A stretch of DNA of 64,000 nt from Acridotheres tristis (Eukaryota > Chordata > Aves > Passeriformes > Sturnidae): NCBI GenBank assembly GCA_037013685.1, contig CM072899.1, positions 5,374,479 to 5,438,478 on the forward strand, written 5' to 3'. The position numbers were made by a program, and so were the translations under genes. Below, one piece after another: positions 53,950 to 63,728 of this stretch; within the stretch, counting starts at the first letter, position 1; each line of letters starts with the position of its first letter. Below the pieces are notes generated by a model that had not been told where the DNA came from, made no database searches, and was given only the letters and a program-made list of their open reading frames with translations.

Positions 53950-54302
53950 CCACCAGGTAAAAAAGTCCTTTATTTTACACTCTTGTAAATGTCCAAATAT
54001 GCTGTCTAGACAACAAAGGAGTGAGCATATGCACCAAATGCCATAGTAACTGTTGTCATCCTGCTTTATGTTTAGGCAGTTCAGCTTCCTCTGGTGGTGC
54101 TTTCAGGTTTTGTTACAAGCTTTTTCACACAGTGCTGCACTTCTTTGTTAGGCTCCTCAGAAAGGTTATGGTTTTTATAAACTTCCATGATCACTGAACC
54201 ACTTGCTGGTGTCCAACCAATTGTAATGAAAGTGAAACCTGCCTCCATGACAAAAGATTTTATTGAAATAGGAAAACACAGCAAGCAATCTACAAAACCC
54301 AC
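53950..54302 (-). other. coding-like terminal-exon candidate, unidentified
   Basis: A minus-strand frame (54302 down to 54081, 73 codons) ends with a hydrophilic segment of ordinary protein-like composition: a MEVYKNHNL stretch, then SEEPNKEVQHC, then KKLVTKPESTTRGS and a stop. An AATAAA polyadenylation signal follows at 53969-53974 on the same strand, 107 bases after the stop, with a T-rich run just downstream. That is the layout of a last exon with a short 3' UTR. I do not recognise the protein and see no certain splice acceptor (a CAG at the start of the TTTCACTTTC segment is possible). A pseudogene fragment or chance is equally plausible. Confidence 0.25.
53969..53974 (-). terminator. possible polyadenylation signal AATAAA
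   Basis: A canonical hexamer on the minus strand, 107 bases beyond the stop codon at 54081, with T-rich sequence just downstream. It is only meaningful if the preceding frame is transcribed; the hexamer is common by chance in AT-rich DNA. Confidence 0.25.
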
Positions 54303-57300
54303 AGAAATGACCCCAAACTAGGTAGCATAGTAAGCTTCTTTTAGATCAATACTTCATTTGGCAGAAAAATCAATTTCCCTGCCTCTGCAATCCATAAAAT
54401 TCATCAGGAAAAAATTACCCCTCACATATTAGCAGGCCTTTCACCTTACTGGTTTGGAAATTAATTACAATAGACAATTTCAAACCCTGTAACAGGTTGA
54501 GGCAACAAGGTATTTTGCAACCTGTGAATTAAAACATGGATTAGCTGTGATGGGAGCACCTATAGCTTTCCTGATTTGCCCAGCCTCCCTCTGGTAGGGG
54601 CAAACACTGTTTTTTTAGCTACAGCCTTCAACAGCCTCCAACAGCCTCAAGCAGTAACCAGGTTTCATTCCTGGAAAATGCTCACCTGGAAAATTCCTGG
54701 AAAATGCTTGCAGATACCTGTGCCCAGAGACCGCCATAAAACAAAACGTTTTCTATCAGCATCCAAGTAATTTCCTTCACAGCAGTGACATCTTGCCTTT
54801 ATCCTTCCTTATGGGAATTGCAGCCCTGCTGGGAAAGACTTAAAGAGCTTTACTGCATGGCTCACATGGAATTCACAGATTCCTCTCAGTCAGCCTGCTG
54901 CATGTGCAGGTTCCACATCTGAGTGCCTCGGCAAACTCCTCATCTGGGAACTTTCCTGTACACTCTAGAGAGCTTGCTGACAGGAATGTTTCTAAATATA
55001 ATGGCTTGCTGCTAAATATGTTTTTAAATACAATGCACAGAAGATTATTGATCTAGTCAAGATTTAGCTTCATATTTAATAAATCTAATTTCTTTTTAGT
55101 ATGTTTTTCTATACAATAAACTGAGTTGCTCAGCAGACACAATTTTCATTATGTCACTGTTTTGCTGCTACTCTAACCTCCATCCCTTTCCTCAGGTAAA
55201 TTTAGCTTTCTTTTTTTTTTTTTTTTAAACTGTTAGACATTTCTTTCCTGAATTTAGATTCAGTGTATTTTTTAGAGAATTCACAGTCTTTGTAAAGATA
55301 TAGTGACATCTTATCAAAGAGGTCCAGACTCTGAGAGGTTGTTTTCTTCCACTGTATCCCACAGTTCAGATCTTTACACTTTTTGTATTCACACTCCTGT
55401 ATCGTCTCTGACAGAAGTTCAATAAAATCGTCTTTCTACCCTCAATATCAGGGTTCTCAGTGTTGTTGGAACTGAGTGTTATAGACCTCTAGTCTATATC
55501 TGCTGAGAAACCTGAACTCCCCTGTCTGCCTCATTATACAGCAGGCCATGGGCAAGAGGTAGCAGTAGCTCTCCTATAAACTGATGAATCACTCCTATTG
55601 TTTTCAGCCTATTAATTTATGTCATAATTCATAAGTTTTGTTTTTACACAGTCAGGTGGTTAGGTATCAAAAAAGGTGGAGCATTATTGTTAGTATTGAT
55701 ACACCTGGTGTTGCCTCTCTTGCTATAAATCATTTTAAAATTGGTTATTCCAGTACTTTTTCTCTTTATTCCATGTTATTATTTAAAGTTTTCCCTGTTT
55801 TAGACACTTCTTTTCACTTTTCAAGTCGAAGTTATCACACAGTGTCAAAATGCAGCACCCTGGCTTCCCACAGCATTGAGCAGAAGATGCAAGGACTGTT
55901 TTAAGGCTTCACTTGGTTCCTTCATTCTGAGCCACAAACAAGTTCCACTATGTACAGCAGAGGTGCAGACAATCTGAAAATGCAAAGGGCAGACTGATAT
56001 TTACGTACCCAGCCTGGTGATGCAGCAGCACACAGAGCTCCCATGTTACTGCAGACTGAAAAACCAGAATGTTTGATCCTACCTAGCCAAAACCACCCCA
56101 TGCTGTTTCCTTCCAGGATGCCTTCCAGTATATTTCAGTAATGTTCTAATGAATGGAAATTTTGTGGCTGTATGCAATGACTGAACTCGGTGACCTAGGA
56201 GGCAATTTACAATTTTAATACACTATTTTTTGTTCCTTATTTTCATCCTTTTTAGACCCAAACATTGTAATTTTAATCCTTTGTTACCATTCCTCTACCC
56301 ACTGGTGTGTTTACCACTTAGCATACATTTTTCTTTTTGGTTTAACTTTTGAACAGAGAAAGGGAACGAGCACCACAATCTGAGAGGTGCTTGAGCATCA
56401 GGACCATGCTCTGCAGTGGCACTGTCAGACTCCCCTGTGATCTTGTTTCCTGTTCCTCAGCCACCTACAGTGGCACTATTTTAGTGAGTTTGCTGCAGCT
56501 TTATTACCCTCACTTGTTATTCTTGGGGATGCTGTGTGTGGGATATCTTTCAAATAAATTTATTTATTATAAATTTATTCCCTATTAAATCCATGTGAAT
56601 ATGAAGCTCAAGTTCTCTAGTTAACATAAGAACAATTACAAGGCAATGTGCAGATGAGGAAATGCCTTTCAGCCCACTGGCTCCAGCACTCTGAAATGAA
56701 ACTACAACCCATCAAAACCCAGCTAGAGCAACGCATTATAAAATTAAAAAAAAAAAAAAAAACAACAAAAAAAAAAAAAAAAAAACCCAAAAAAAACCCA
56801 AAAAAAACCAAAAAAAATCCAACACAAACCCCAATGGTCTGGGAGGTAATCTGCACAGATAAGAAAATGAATATACAATGTCATTGCAAAAACACTTAGA
56901 ATTGTGCTTTACCTGTGATAAGGTGATTCTTTTTGTCTTTAAATGTTTTCACTTGAACGTTATCAACCATTTAGCCTTAAGGATAACTTCTAAAGAGGTA
57001 TAAACCTTACACAATGTTCTTTTTTAAACTTAATTGCAAAACCATTACTGGTTGTTTTGCATTAAATAGACCACTGCTAAAAACTTAGCTACAATCTAGC
57101 CTTTTGTGTATCCTGGGGAAGATAGAACAGAAACACACTCAAATGCTGCTCTCATATCCATGAGTGATACAGGAAGGAACGTCTGGAAGTCTAGAAGGAA
57201 TGACCTTTGAAACCAGCCTCTCCCTCTACCCTTTTTTATTTTGCACTTCACTTCCCTCCCCTCCTTATTTGAGGGAAGGTGTGAGGATGTGTGAGGATGG

Positions 57301-58858
57301 TGTGTTGAGACTACTCCTCAGCTGTTCCCAAATTCCTGCATTTCAAGCATGTTCCCCAACAATTATTCATCATTTTTCCCTCCTCTCACACACCAACAGA
57401 TCTTGTACTCCATGATCCAAAAATTCTCCCTCTTGCTCACTCTAATTGCTTCAGACCTGTTTCATCTAAATTTTCTTTGGTTTACACATATATAGAAAGC
57501 AACTGGATATGAAGACAATGAATCTCTCTATCTTTTCTCCTCATACTTTAAAGGTCAGGTATGTTCTGCAACAGAGATACAAAAAAAAAAAAAAGAAACT
57601 GTCTTAGCAAAAATACTCCACACTGTGCATTTGCACAGTTGTTTCCCACTAAATCTAAACAATAAAAATATAGTAAAGCAGGTTCTGCATTATTTATATT
57701 AAGCAGTGAAAATGCTCCTCATATCATTAAATGATAGCCTTGCATGCAATTCACAGACATTATCTGAAAGCTTATATACCTGCTATATATATAAACCTAA
57801 TGCAGACAGCCATAATAGTCTGTATGAATAGGGAACACTGTGCTTACTGAACCACAGTCATGAAACTAAAAATGAAATTACAGTTCCTCCATCATAATAC
57901 CTAAGTCAGTATCTAATATTCGGAAAGAACAAGCACACAGTAATACCTGGGTTAATACTGGCACCATACATTATTATTGCTCAATGTTATCAAAAATAGC
58001 ATCTCCAGATTCTTTATTGAAACATATTACATTACTTAAATTGTCATGACAAAGACAAAAGTGTTCAATTTCAGACTTTTCTAGCATCTCAGTTTTTATG
58101 AAATTGCAGATTTTTTTCTCTATTAGACGTGTAATTTATTTGCTGATTAAATTCCAATAGAGGAGTTGCTCAGTCCTGATTTTTTAAAAAACACGTTTGG
58201 GAGTCTAAGTTCTAAGCCCTGACAGGAGAATTTTCCTTTGTTCCCACTCACATCCTGGACTGGAAGATGAGGATTTAAGTGTTTATCCAACTATTTCATC
58301 ATAAACCACTGAATAAATAATGTTCAGCATAAATAATGCCTCCATATAATGGTAACTCTGCATGCTTCAATATAGGTGAATTTAATATGAACTGTTGTAA
58401 AATTTCAAGGGTATCTCAGCCACTGCTTAATTTTAGCTTTTTTTTTTTTCAAACCATGATTGTAAATGGACAATTTGTGTGAGCTATTTGGTTAACTCTC
58501 CACTACTCATAGGTGAATTATCCAAAGTGTGCATTAAACAGAAACACGTAAGGAAATGCTCAGCTGGTGCACACAGTGACTGTATCTGCAAAGACCAGGC
58601 CATCTGACTGTTTGCTTCAGACTGTAGACATGATACAGCTGTGTCCACACCAGCCCCTAAGTCGTTCCTGATGGATGGAACAATTTTCACAAACCTGGCT
58701 TCTGGGACTCACTTTCATGAAACCTCTGCTCAGACTGTGAACTCATGTCAGATTTTAAGTCCATGTGATGGAGATAAAGCTACTGGGGCTTTGCTCTTCT
58801 GCTCCATCCTCCATGTGGGCTGAGTTTGGTGTCTCAGGTCTGGCATTAACTCACAGGT
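54303..58858. other. non-coding stretch with A-rich repeats
   Basis: It contains 16 T at 55211-55226, a palindromic AAATAAATTTATTT at 56552-56565, an A/C-rich simple repeat at 56745-56835, 14 A at 57581-57594 and 12 T near 58438. Short local duplications of 'cctggaaaatgct' lie at about 54670-54710. No recognised exon. Confidence 0.5.
56745..56835. repeat. A-rich tract with ACCC interruptions
   Basis: A run of 17 or more A, then AACAAC, about 20 A, and several units of seven or eight A separated by CCC, CC or TCC. It creates poly-lysine and poly-phenylalanine open frames that are artefacts. It may be the expanded tail of an old plus-strand retroposon, though no element body is recognised upstream. 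Confidence 0.85.
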
Positions 58859-59080
58859 TTCACAGCATCATTTAGTTTGGAACAGACCACTGACATATTC
58901 AAGTCCAACCTGTGACCAGTCACCACCTTGTCAAATAGACCACAGCACCAAGTGCCACATCCAGTCCTTTGTTAAAAACCTCCAGGGATGGTGACTCCAC
59001 CACTGCCCTGAGCAGCTGATTCTAATGTCTGACAACCCTTTCTGTGAAAAAATTCCTCCTAATGTTCAGCCTCACACTGA
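58859..59080 (-). mobile_element. CR1 LINE 3' fragment, antisense (separate copy)
   Basis: Reverse-complement CR1 tail: 'acagcatcatttagtttgga', 'catattcaagtccaacctgt', 'tccagggatggtgactccac', 'cactgccctgagcagctgat', 'gacaaccctttctgtgaaaa' and 'attcctcctaatgttcagcc'. It carries its own 3' end, so it is distinct from the copy starting at 59395. Confidence 0.93.
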
Positions 59081-59394
59081 CACATTCTACCTGTGGATAA
59101 AGAACAGAGGTGTTTTGTCAGATTAAAGTGCCCATGAAGAGTCAGCTGGATCCCAGCAGGCCTTATTAGGGTTTATTAGCTTGGGTTAATTTGATATTTC
59201 CTAATAAAAACCAAAAGACCTTTTAGTCATGAAAAAGGAAGTCAGAACAGCCTGCTGCAGTTCAAGGCTGGCACCTCACACTTCCCAGCCCCTCCACTCA
59301 TCATTGCCTGCATGTTCTCTGCCTCCTCCAGAGCCCTTTTCTGCCCTGGGCCCCAGTCCCAGACCTGGCTGTGTCATCCCAAACACACTTTTAT
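59081..59394. other. short spacer between two CR1 copies
   Basis: The first half is AT-rich. From about 59230 it is C-rich and open in two plus-strand frames that run on into the adjoining CR1 and are therefore not genes. No feature recognised. Confidence 0.5.
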
Positions 59395-59574
59395 GGGATC
59401 ACCGAATGAGCTGGGCTGGAAGAGACCACAGTGGCTCCTCTGGTCCAACCTCCCTGCTCAACTTGTCATCCCAGAGCATGGGATCGTGCCCAGACAGCTC
59501 AGGAGCATCTCCAGCAAGGGAGACTCCTCATCCTCTCTGGGCAACGATTCCCGTGGTCAGTCAGTGCACAGCGA
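59395..59574 (-). mobile_element. CR1 LINE fragment, piece 1 of a copy split by two LTRs
   Basis: Reverse-complement CR1: 'atcaccgaatgagctgggct' near the 3' end, 'tggtccaacctccctgctca', 'cccagagcatgggatcgtgc', 'caggagcatctccagcaagg', 'gagactcctcatcctctctg' and 'gggcaacgattcccg'. The CR1 match stops where LTR 1 begins and resumes at 60037 with the next CR1 block (cacagtgaggaagttcttca). Confidence 0.92.
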
Positions 59575-59680
59575 TGTTATAAATGAGAGACAAGAGTCTC
59601 GATATTCAGCAAAATTTTAGATTGCTTTATTTGATATAGAAAGAGCAAGCAGTGAGCTGGGGAACATGATAGCCATCCGG

Positions 59681-59758
59681 TCCTTGTAGGTGACCACCAG
59701 GGAAGTTCTGGAGGTCTGGTCTTTGTAGATAACCACCAGAGAAGTTCTGGGAGTCTGG
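59681..59758. repeat. 39-bp tandem duplication inside LTR 1
   Basis: Unit 1 is 59681-59719 and unit 2 is 59720-59758, identical in length and differing at only a few sites. Each contains a 'accaccag.gaagttctgg' core. The duplication makes repeated Trp-Trp motifs in minus-strand frames, which are not real proteins. Confidence 0.9.
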
Positions 59759-59854
59759 TTTTTGGGATAGGCAGTATTGACCAGACAAAGGCAGGAAGGG
59801 CTTTTTGGGAAGTCTGATTTCGCAAGCTGGTAGCCGATACAACTTATTTGAAAA

Positions 59855-59907
59855 ACATAACATAATATAACATAATGTAATGTAACATAATACAACATAA
59901 CATAACA
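59855..59907. repeat. (ACATA)n / TAACA pentanucleotide-like repeat
   Basis: Imperfect run of ACATA and ATAAC units inside LTR 1, toward its 5' side on the minus strand. It gives Tyr/Leu/Cys-rich artefactual frames. Confidence 0.85.
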
Positions 59908-60036
59908 AGGTGATTTTAAACAGAATTATTTAATCATATAATTTCCTTTACCTAGTGTCCATGCTTCACTTCAGAGCTTAGTATTCTGGTTTATGCAAAC
60001 CCCAATGCTTTTGTGATTAACACGAATCTTTTATCA

Positions 60037-60145
60037 ATTGTCACAGTGAGGAAGTTCTTCATGGTCAGGCAGAACTTCCATTGCCCTTTTGTCCCATCGC
60101 TGCGCACCCACCAGCAGAGCCCGGCCCATCTTCTTGAAACCTTTA
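60037..60145 (-). mobile_element. CR1 LINE fragment, piece 2 of the split copy
   Basis: Continues the CR1 of piece 1 in the correct order: 'tcacagtgaggaagttcttc', 'atggtcaggcagaacttcca', 'cttttgtcccatcgctgcgc' and 'gcccggcccatcttcttgaa'. It stops at about 60145, where LTR 2 starts. Confidence 0.92.
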
Positions 60146-60192
60146 TGTTATTAATTACTCTCCACAATCAGGTAAGTCAATCAATAAGGTAA

Positions 60193-60198
60193 TTTATT
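60193..60198 (-). terminator. LTR 2 polyadenylation signal AATAAA
   Basis: Minus-strand hexamer about 95 bases downstream of the LTR TATA box and about 47 bases before the LTR 3' end, as expected for the U3-R-U5 layout. Confidence 0.6.
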
Positions 60199-60288
60199 AA
60201 TTCGTTGATAAAGAACGGGCAAACAGTGCTGGGGAGGCGGGGAGTCTGTGCTCCACCAACACGTCCGTCCTGCCCCTGGTCACTGTCC

Positions 60289-60297
60289 CTTTTTATA
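60289..60297 (-). promoter_or_regulatory. LTR 2 TATA box
   Basis: TATAAAAAG on the minus strand inside LTR 2. If active it would drive transcription leftward, away from the CpG-island gene. Activity is not shown by the sequence. Confidence 0.55.
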
Positions 60298-60724
60298 GGC
60301 AGTGTCTGATGGGGCCGTGTCGGGCTTACTGTGCTGGGGTACCAGTCTGAGCAAGCCCCAACATGTTGGCTACCACTCAAGCAGCAGTGGCTACAAGCCC
60401 CCACCAGGTCTGGACGAGGCTCGAACATATTGTCAGGTCACACTCCTAGCAAGCAGGTAACAGCAGTGACGAGTCTGTTCATGTTCACATAAACCCGCGT
60501 TTTCCTTATGCATAAAAAGTAGATACAATTCATAATTATAGTGGAAAAATAATAAAATAATAATAAAATAATAAAAAGCCAACAATTCACAGCGAAGTGA
60601 TTTAAATAAATATAATGAAATCATTATATTTTCCTGTGTCTCATGTCCATGCTTTGAGTCCAGCATTCTTGTTTACATTGATCCCATGGCGCATTTCCAT
60701 AATGACACGAATCACTATGTAACA

Positions 60725-60840
60725 CCTCACATTTAGACAGTTAATACACATTAACGAAGCCCCCTCTTAGCCGTCTCTTCCCGGGGCTGACCAGGCACAA
60801 CTCTCGGCGTTTTCTCAGAGAGATAACACACGTTCCCTGG
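60725..60840 (-). mobile_element. CR1 LINE fragment, piece 3 of the split copy
   Basis: Resumes the same CR1 after LTR 2: 'cctcacatttagacagttaa', 'cacattaacgaagccccctc', 'ttagccgtctcttcccgggg', 'ctgaccaggcacaactctcg' and 'cgttttctcagagaga'. This is the next stretch of the reverse-complement CR1 after piece 2. It is unusually CpG-containing for an old repeat and runs straight into the CpG island. Confidence 0.85.
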
Positions 60841-60958
60841 CAGTGACCCCCACCTCCCCGGCCGCCCGGAGCCGCCTCTCCCGGCCCCTCAGGGCTCCGG
60901 CCCGGCCCGTCTCCGCCTCCGCCGGGGCTTCCGCCCGGGGCAGGGCGGGGACAGCGGG

Positions 60959-60969
60959 AAGATGGCGGC
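60959..60969 (+). promoter_or_regulatory. YY1-type motif overlapping the start codon
   Basis: AAGATGGCGGC matches the YY1 core (AANATGGCGGC) and places its ATG as the predicted initiator. YY1 sites at or just downstream of the start are common in TATA-less promoters of housekeeping genes, including many for mitochondrial and translation proteins. Binding is inferred from the motif only. Confidence 0.6.
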
Positions 60970-61045
60970 GCCCATGGCGGGCCGGGCGGGGGCCGTGCTG
61001 CGGGACCTGGCGCTGCGATCCGCCCGCCTGCGCGGCGAATTCCCG
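60962..61045 (+). CDS. first coding exon of an unidentified gene (partial, continues beyond window)
   Basis: This is an exon of exactly 28 codons, from ATG in a good Kozak context (gggaagATGg) to codon CCG followed by the donor GTGAGT, so the intron is phase 0. The peptide begins MAAPMAGRAGAV and ends ARLRGEFP. It is rich in Ala and Arg, with five Arg and one Asp before the final Glu, and can form an amphipathic helix, so it would suit a mitochondrial targeting presequence. That localisation is inference. A second in-frame ATG is codon 5. The frame stays open past the donor to 61459, but the strong donor, together with the drop to AT-rich DNA after about 61.32 kb, favours splicing. I could not assign the protein, and no second exon is identifiable in the window. 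Confidence 0.7.
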
Positions 61046-63713
61046 GTGAGTGAGCGAGCCCGGCCCCGCGCCCCGCCGTGCCTGCTGCCGGCAGCCTCCG
61101 CCCCGCTCGCTGTGCCCCGCTCGCTGCCTCCCCGCGGCCGTGTGTGCCAGCGGGAGGGACCTTTCTCCTCCCGCCGCCGGCGGATGCTCGGGCTGGAGGA
61201 TGGGCCAGCCCGCAGCCCCGGCGCTTGCGGGCTCGGGGCGAAGCTGTGCCGGCGGCTCGGGGCTGGGCAGACCAAAGCTGACCGCTCCGAGCGCCTCGCT
61301 GCACCCACACCTTTCAGAACTGTGAATGATTTCGGTAGCAGACGCTGTGCACCAAGTGACATAGTTTGTCTGGGTGACGCCGTGCACGAGTGGTGCCGTT
61401 TGTCTGAACGCGTTTCGGGTGGCAGCACCGCGTTGGTTTGGCTCAGTGCGGCTGGCTGAGGTCAGGCTGGGGTGAAGATGCCTGGTTGTGTTCTCCTGGG
61501 GAAATCGATGCTTCCCGGTGGTCCTGAACCTCAGCAGAGCGATGGGAAAAAGGAGATGAGCCTCCTGGAAGGGCTCTCGAGGTGTAGCAGGTTTTCATTA
61601 TTCATCTCGACAAGCAGCCACGGCGAGGTAAAATGAGACACGCACATTTTAGACAGCCCTCGTGCCTTTGGCAGCCAACTCTGTTCTTTTACCTTTTGTT
61701 CATGAGCAGCTGCAGGAGAATCTTACTTTAGTTCACATTTCTGAGCAGAAGTGTTTTCCCTGGATCAAAGTCCGGTTCTCTCCGCAGGTGCCGCTGCTGG
61801 GAATGCTCCTGGCTGGACTAAAGGCTGGTGTTGGTGCTGAGCTTAACCTGTGTTGCACAACTGCTGCTGTGTGGTTTATCTTTTAACCTGAAGGAAATTA
61901 CCCACCTCGGTTGTAAATCTGAAATATTTCCTGCCCAACTTTCCTATTTGATTGCTGGGTACAGTATTTGAGAACTCAGTGAAATTGATTTGTTGATGTA
62001 GCATTCGTCTATTTCATGTATACGTGCATTAACAGGGACTGTTTATATGTGGATATACACAATGATAACCTATATACATACATTTATCTGTATATATACA
62101 GCTTTAATCTCATTAGTGTGGATGGGCAGCACAGTCAGTCACAACAATGTTTGGGGAATGTACATTGTATGGTTGAAGAAGTATTCCTTCCATCAAGGCT
62201 TAGGTGAGTCTGATCCTACAATAAGTAATTTGGAGGTAGCATCCCTGTTCTTGTAAGGCTGTGATATGGAGGGGATGAAAAGGCTGGAGTATGGAGAATT
62301 GTCTGAAAAAAGTAATCTTGGAACTTAGAAGGTGCTCTGGTTGAGCTGCTTTGGTTGCTTTCAAGGCCTGTCTTTATCTGGTGCTGCAATGAGGATTTGA
62401 GATACATGTGGAAATTAGGAGCTCATGCTCTATTCTGTCATATCTCAAAGCATGGAGGCACTCTGTGAATTACCCCGTGGAAATAACTGGGTATCAGCTC
62501 ACATTCTCAAGAGTATTCTTAGGATATCAAGGTGGCCATCTTTAAGAAAACCCCTTTTTTTGTGCATTATCTTTGAACTAGAGATGTTGAACTTTTATTA
62601 TAAATCCATTTTGTTATTCTCTTTCTGAACTCTGCCAGATACTGAGAGCATCTTGCAAGATCTGTGCTTTCCAAGTAAGCTGTTTTCAAGAACCACGTCA
62701 ATACTTTATAACAACAAATCAAGTTCTTAATTTCACAGCAAACCACTTTCCTTTATACAGGCCTTCAATTTTGCAATGTTGCATAATAGAATTCCCATCT
62801 AAACATCCTAATCTTCCACTGTCTCTGACTAAGCTACAAATAAGTTGGTCAGCCAGAGTCTGGATTTCTGTGCTACAAAATAGGATAAAGGATCTGAGAG
62901 TAGGAGCCCTTCCATTGAAGGTTTTTCTCATTTATATAATTCATTCTGTTGCTCAGATGAGAAGTTACACTGTTACTTTATTTAGCATAAACCACCAAAA
63001 TCTGTCCTCAAAGCCCATCACAGTGTTTCTTTCACAGATGAGGGTCTTCCATATGGTGCGAATGTGATCAAGAAATATCAGCCTTAAACTTTGGTTTTTT
63101 GGTAACCCTGTGTGAGATTTAGAATCTTTCCTTATAACCCTTATGACTTACTGTTGGAGTGGTGTTTCTACACTTCGTTGCAAAATTTCTTATTTCAGAG
63201 CTGTAGCTGTGAAATTTGTTTGTATGCTGTCATTGTAATCTGCACACATTTTCCTGTGCAGCTCCATTTTAGGGGTGGAGTAGTTGATCCTATCACATGA
63301 AATTATTTTGTCATCCTTGTGCTTTCCCTTTTTTATAACCGTTAAACATTTTTTACTCATTCTGCTGTTTATATTCACGGTAGGTTCAATTCTTTGTGCT
63401 GCTGGAGTTTTAAACCCAACCAAGTGTTTCAAGAAGACAAAATTTGAGTTGTCTGCAGTGCATGTGGACAGGAGCATTCAGGCCTGCTCTTGCTGGAGCA
63501 ATATTTGTAAAGAGCTGTGACAAACGCTCCGGGGACCACTCGGCAGCAGAATTCAATCTTGTTGGCTGGCAACAAATAGGCTCCATTGAAGGCTGTTTAT
63601 TTGAATGGGAGTTGGATTGGGCCCTTTGGGAGAATGCTGTGTTTTCAAAATAGCTTCAGATGCAGTGAAATTCGGCGATGAATATAAATGAGGAACAATT
63701 AAATCAGAATCAT

Positions 63714-63728
63714 AAAAAAAAAAAAAAA
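63714..63728. repeat. poly-A homopolymer
   Basis: Fifteen consecutive A. The preceding 60 bases show no recognisable retroposon. Confidence 0.85.

Larger units (their letters stand above)
59575..60036 (-). mobile_element. solo LTR 1 (endogenous retrovirus), antisense, inserted in CR1
   Basis: On the minus strand it runs from TGATAAAAGATTCGTG to CATTTATAACA, giving TG...CA ends. An AATAAA signal lies at 59626-59631, about 50 bases from the 3' end. Internally there is a 39-bp tandem duplication (59681-59758) and a TAACA-type run (59855-59907). The left boundary coincides with the end of CR1 piece 1 and the right boundary with the start of piece 2. No target-site duplication is evident. No internal viral genes are present, consistent with LTR-LTR recombination. 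Boundaries are accurate to a few bases at best. Confidence 0.75.
60146..60724 (-). mobile_element. solo LTR 2 (endogenous retrovirus), antisense, inserted in CR1
   Basis: On the minus strand it runs from TGTTACATAGTGATTCGTG to ATTAATAACA, again with TG...CA ends. A TATAAAAAG box (60289-60297) and an AATAAA signal (60193-60198) are spaced as in an LTR promoter and R region. Its 5' portion resembles that of LTR 1 (a shared GATTCGTGT start and a GCATGGACA block), and both 3' ends read ATAACA, so the two appear to be diverged members of one family. Flanks CTTTA and CCTCA differ by two transitions and could be a decayed 5-bp target duplication. No gag, pol or env is present. Confidence 0.75.
60841..61320 (+). 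promoter_or_regulatory. CpG-island promoter
   Basis: Very GC-rich and dense in CpG, with abrupt boundaries against AT-rich DNA on both sides. It has a GC box GGGCGGGG at 60943-60950, CCGCC/GCCGG-rich upstream sequence and no TATA box near the start codon, which is the usual form of a broadly expressed vertebrate promoter. Transcription probably starts between about 60850 and 60955. Long open frames on the minus strand here follow from the scarcity of AT-rich stop codons in GC-rich DNA and are not called. The upstream edge abuts CR1 piece 3. Confidence 0.85.

Noticed and set aside
56617..56899. Poly-Phe and poly-Lys open frames
   Set aside because: They are produced by the A-rich simple repeat at 56745-56835.
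59577..59908. Several 82-93 codon minus-strand frames with repeated Trp-Trp or Tyr/Leu/Cys motifs
   Set aside because: They are translations of the 39-bp duplication and the pentanucleotide repeat inside LTR 1.
60741..61428. Three long minus-strand open frames (179-190 codons) across the CpG island
   Set aside because: They overlap each other in different phases, are Arg/Pro/Gly/Ala-rich as expected when GC-rich DNA lacks stop codons, and partly translate CR1 piece 3. No start context or splice evidence favours them.
61046..61459. Continuation of the first-exon frame to a 165-codon protein
   Set aside because: A consensus GTGAGT donor immediately follows codon 28, and the extension is low-complexity GC-island translation. 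Intron retention cannot be excluded, but the spliced form is preferred.
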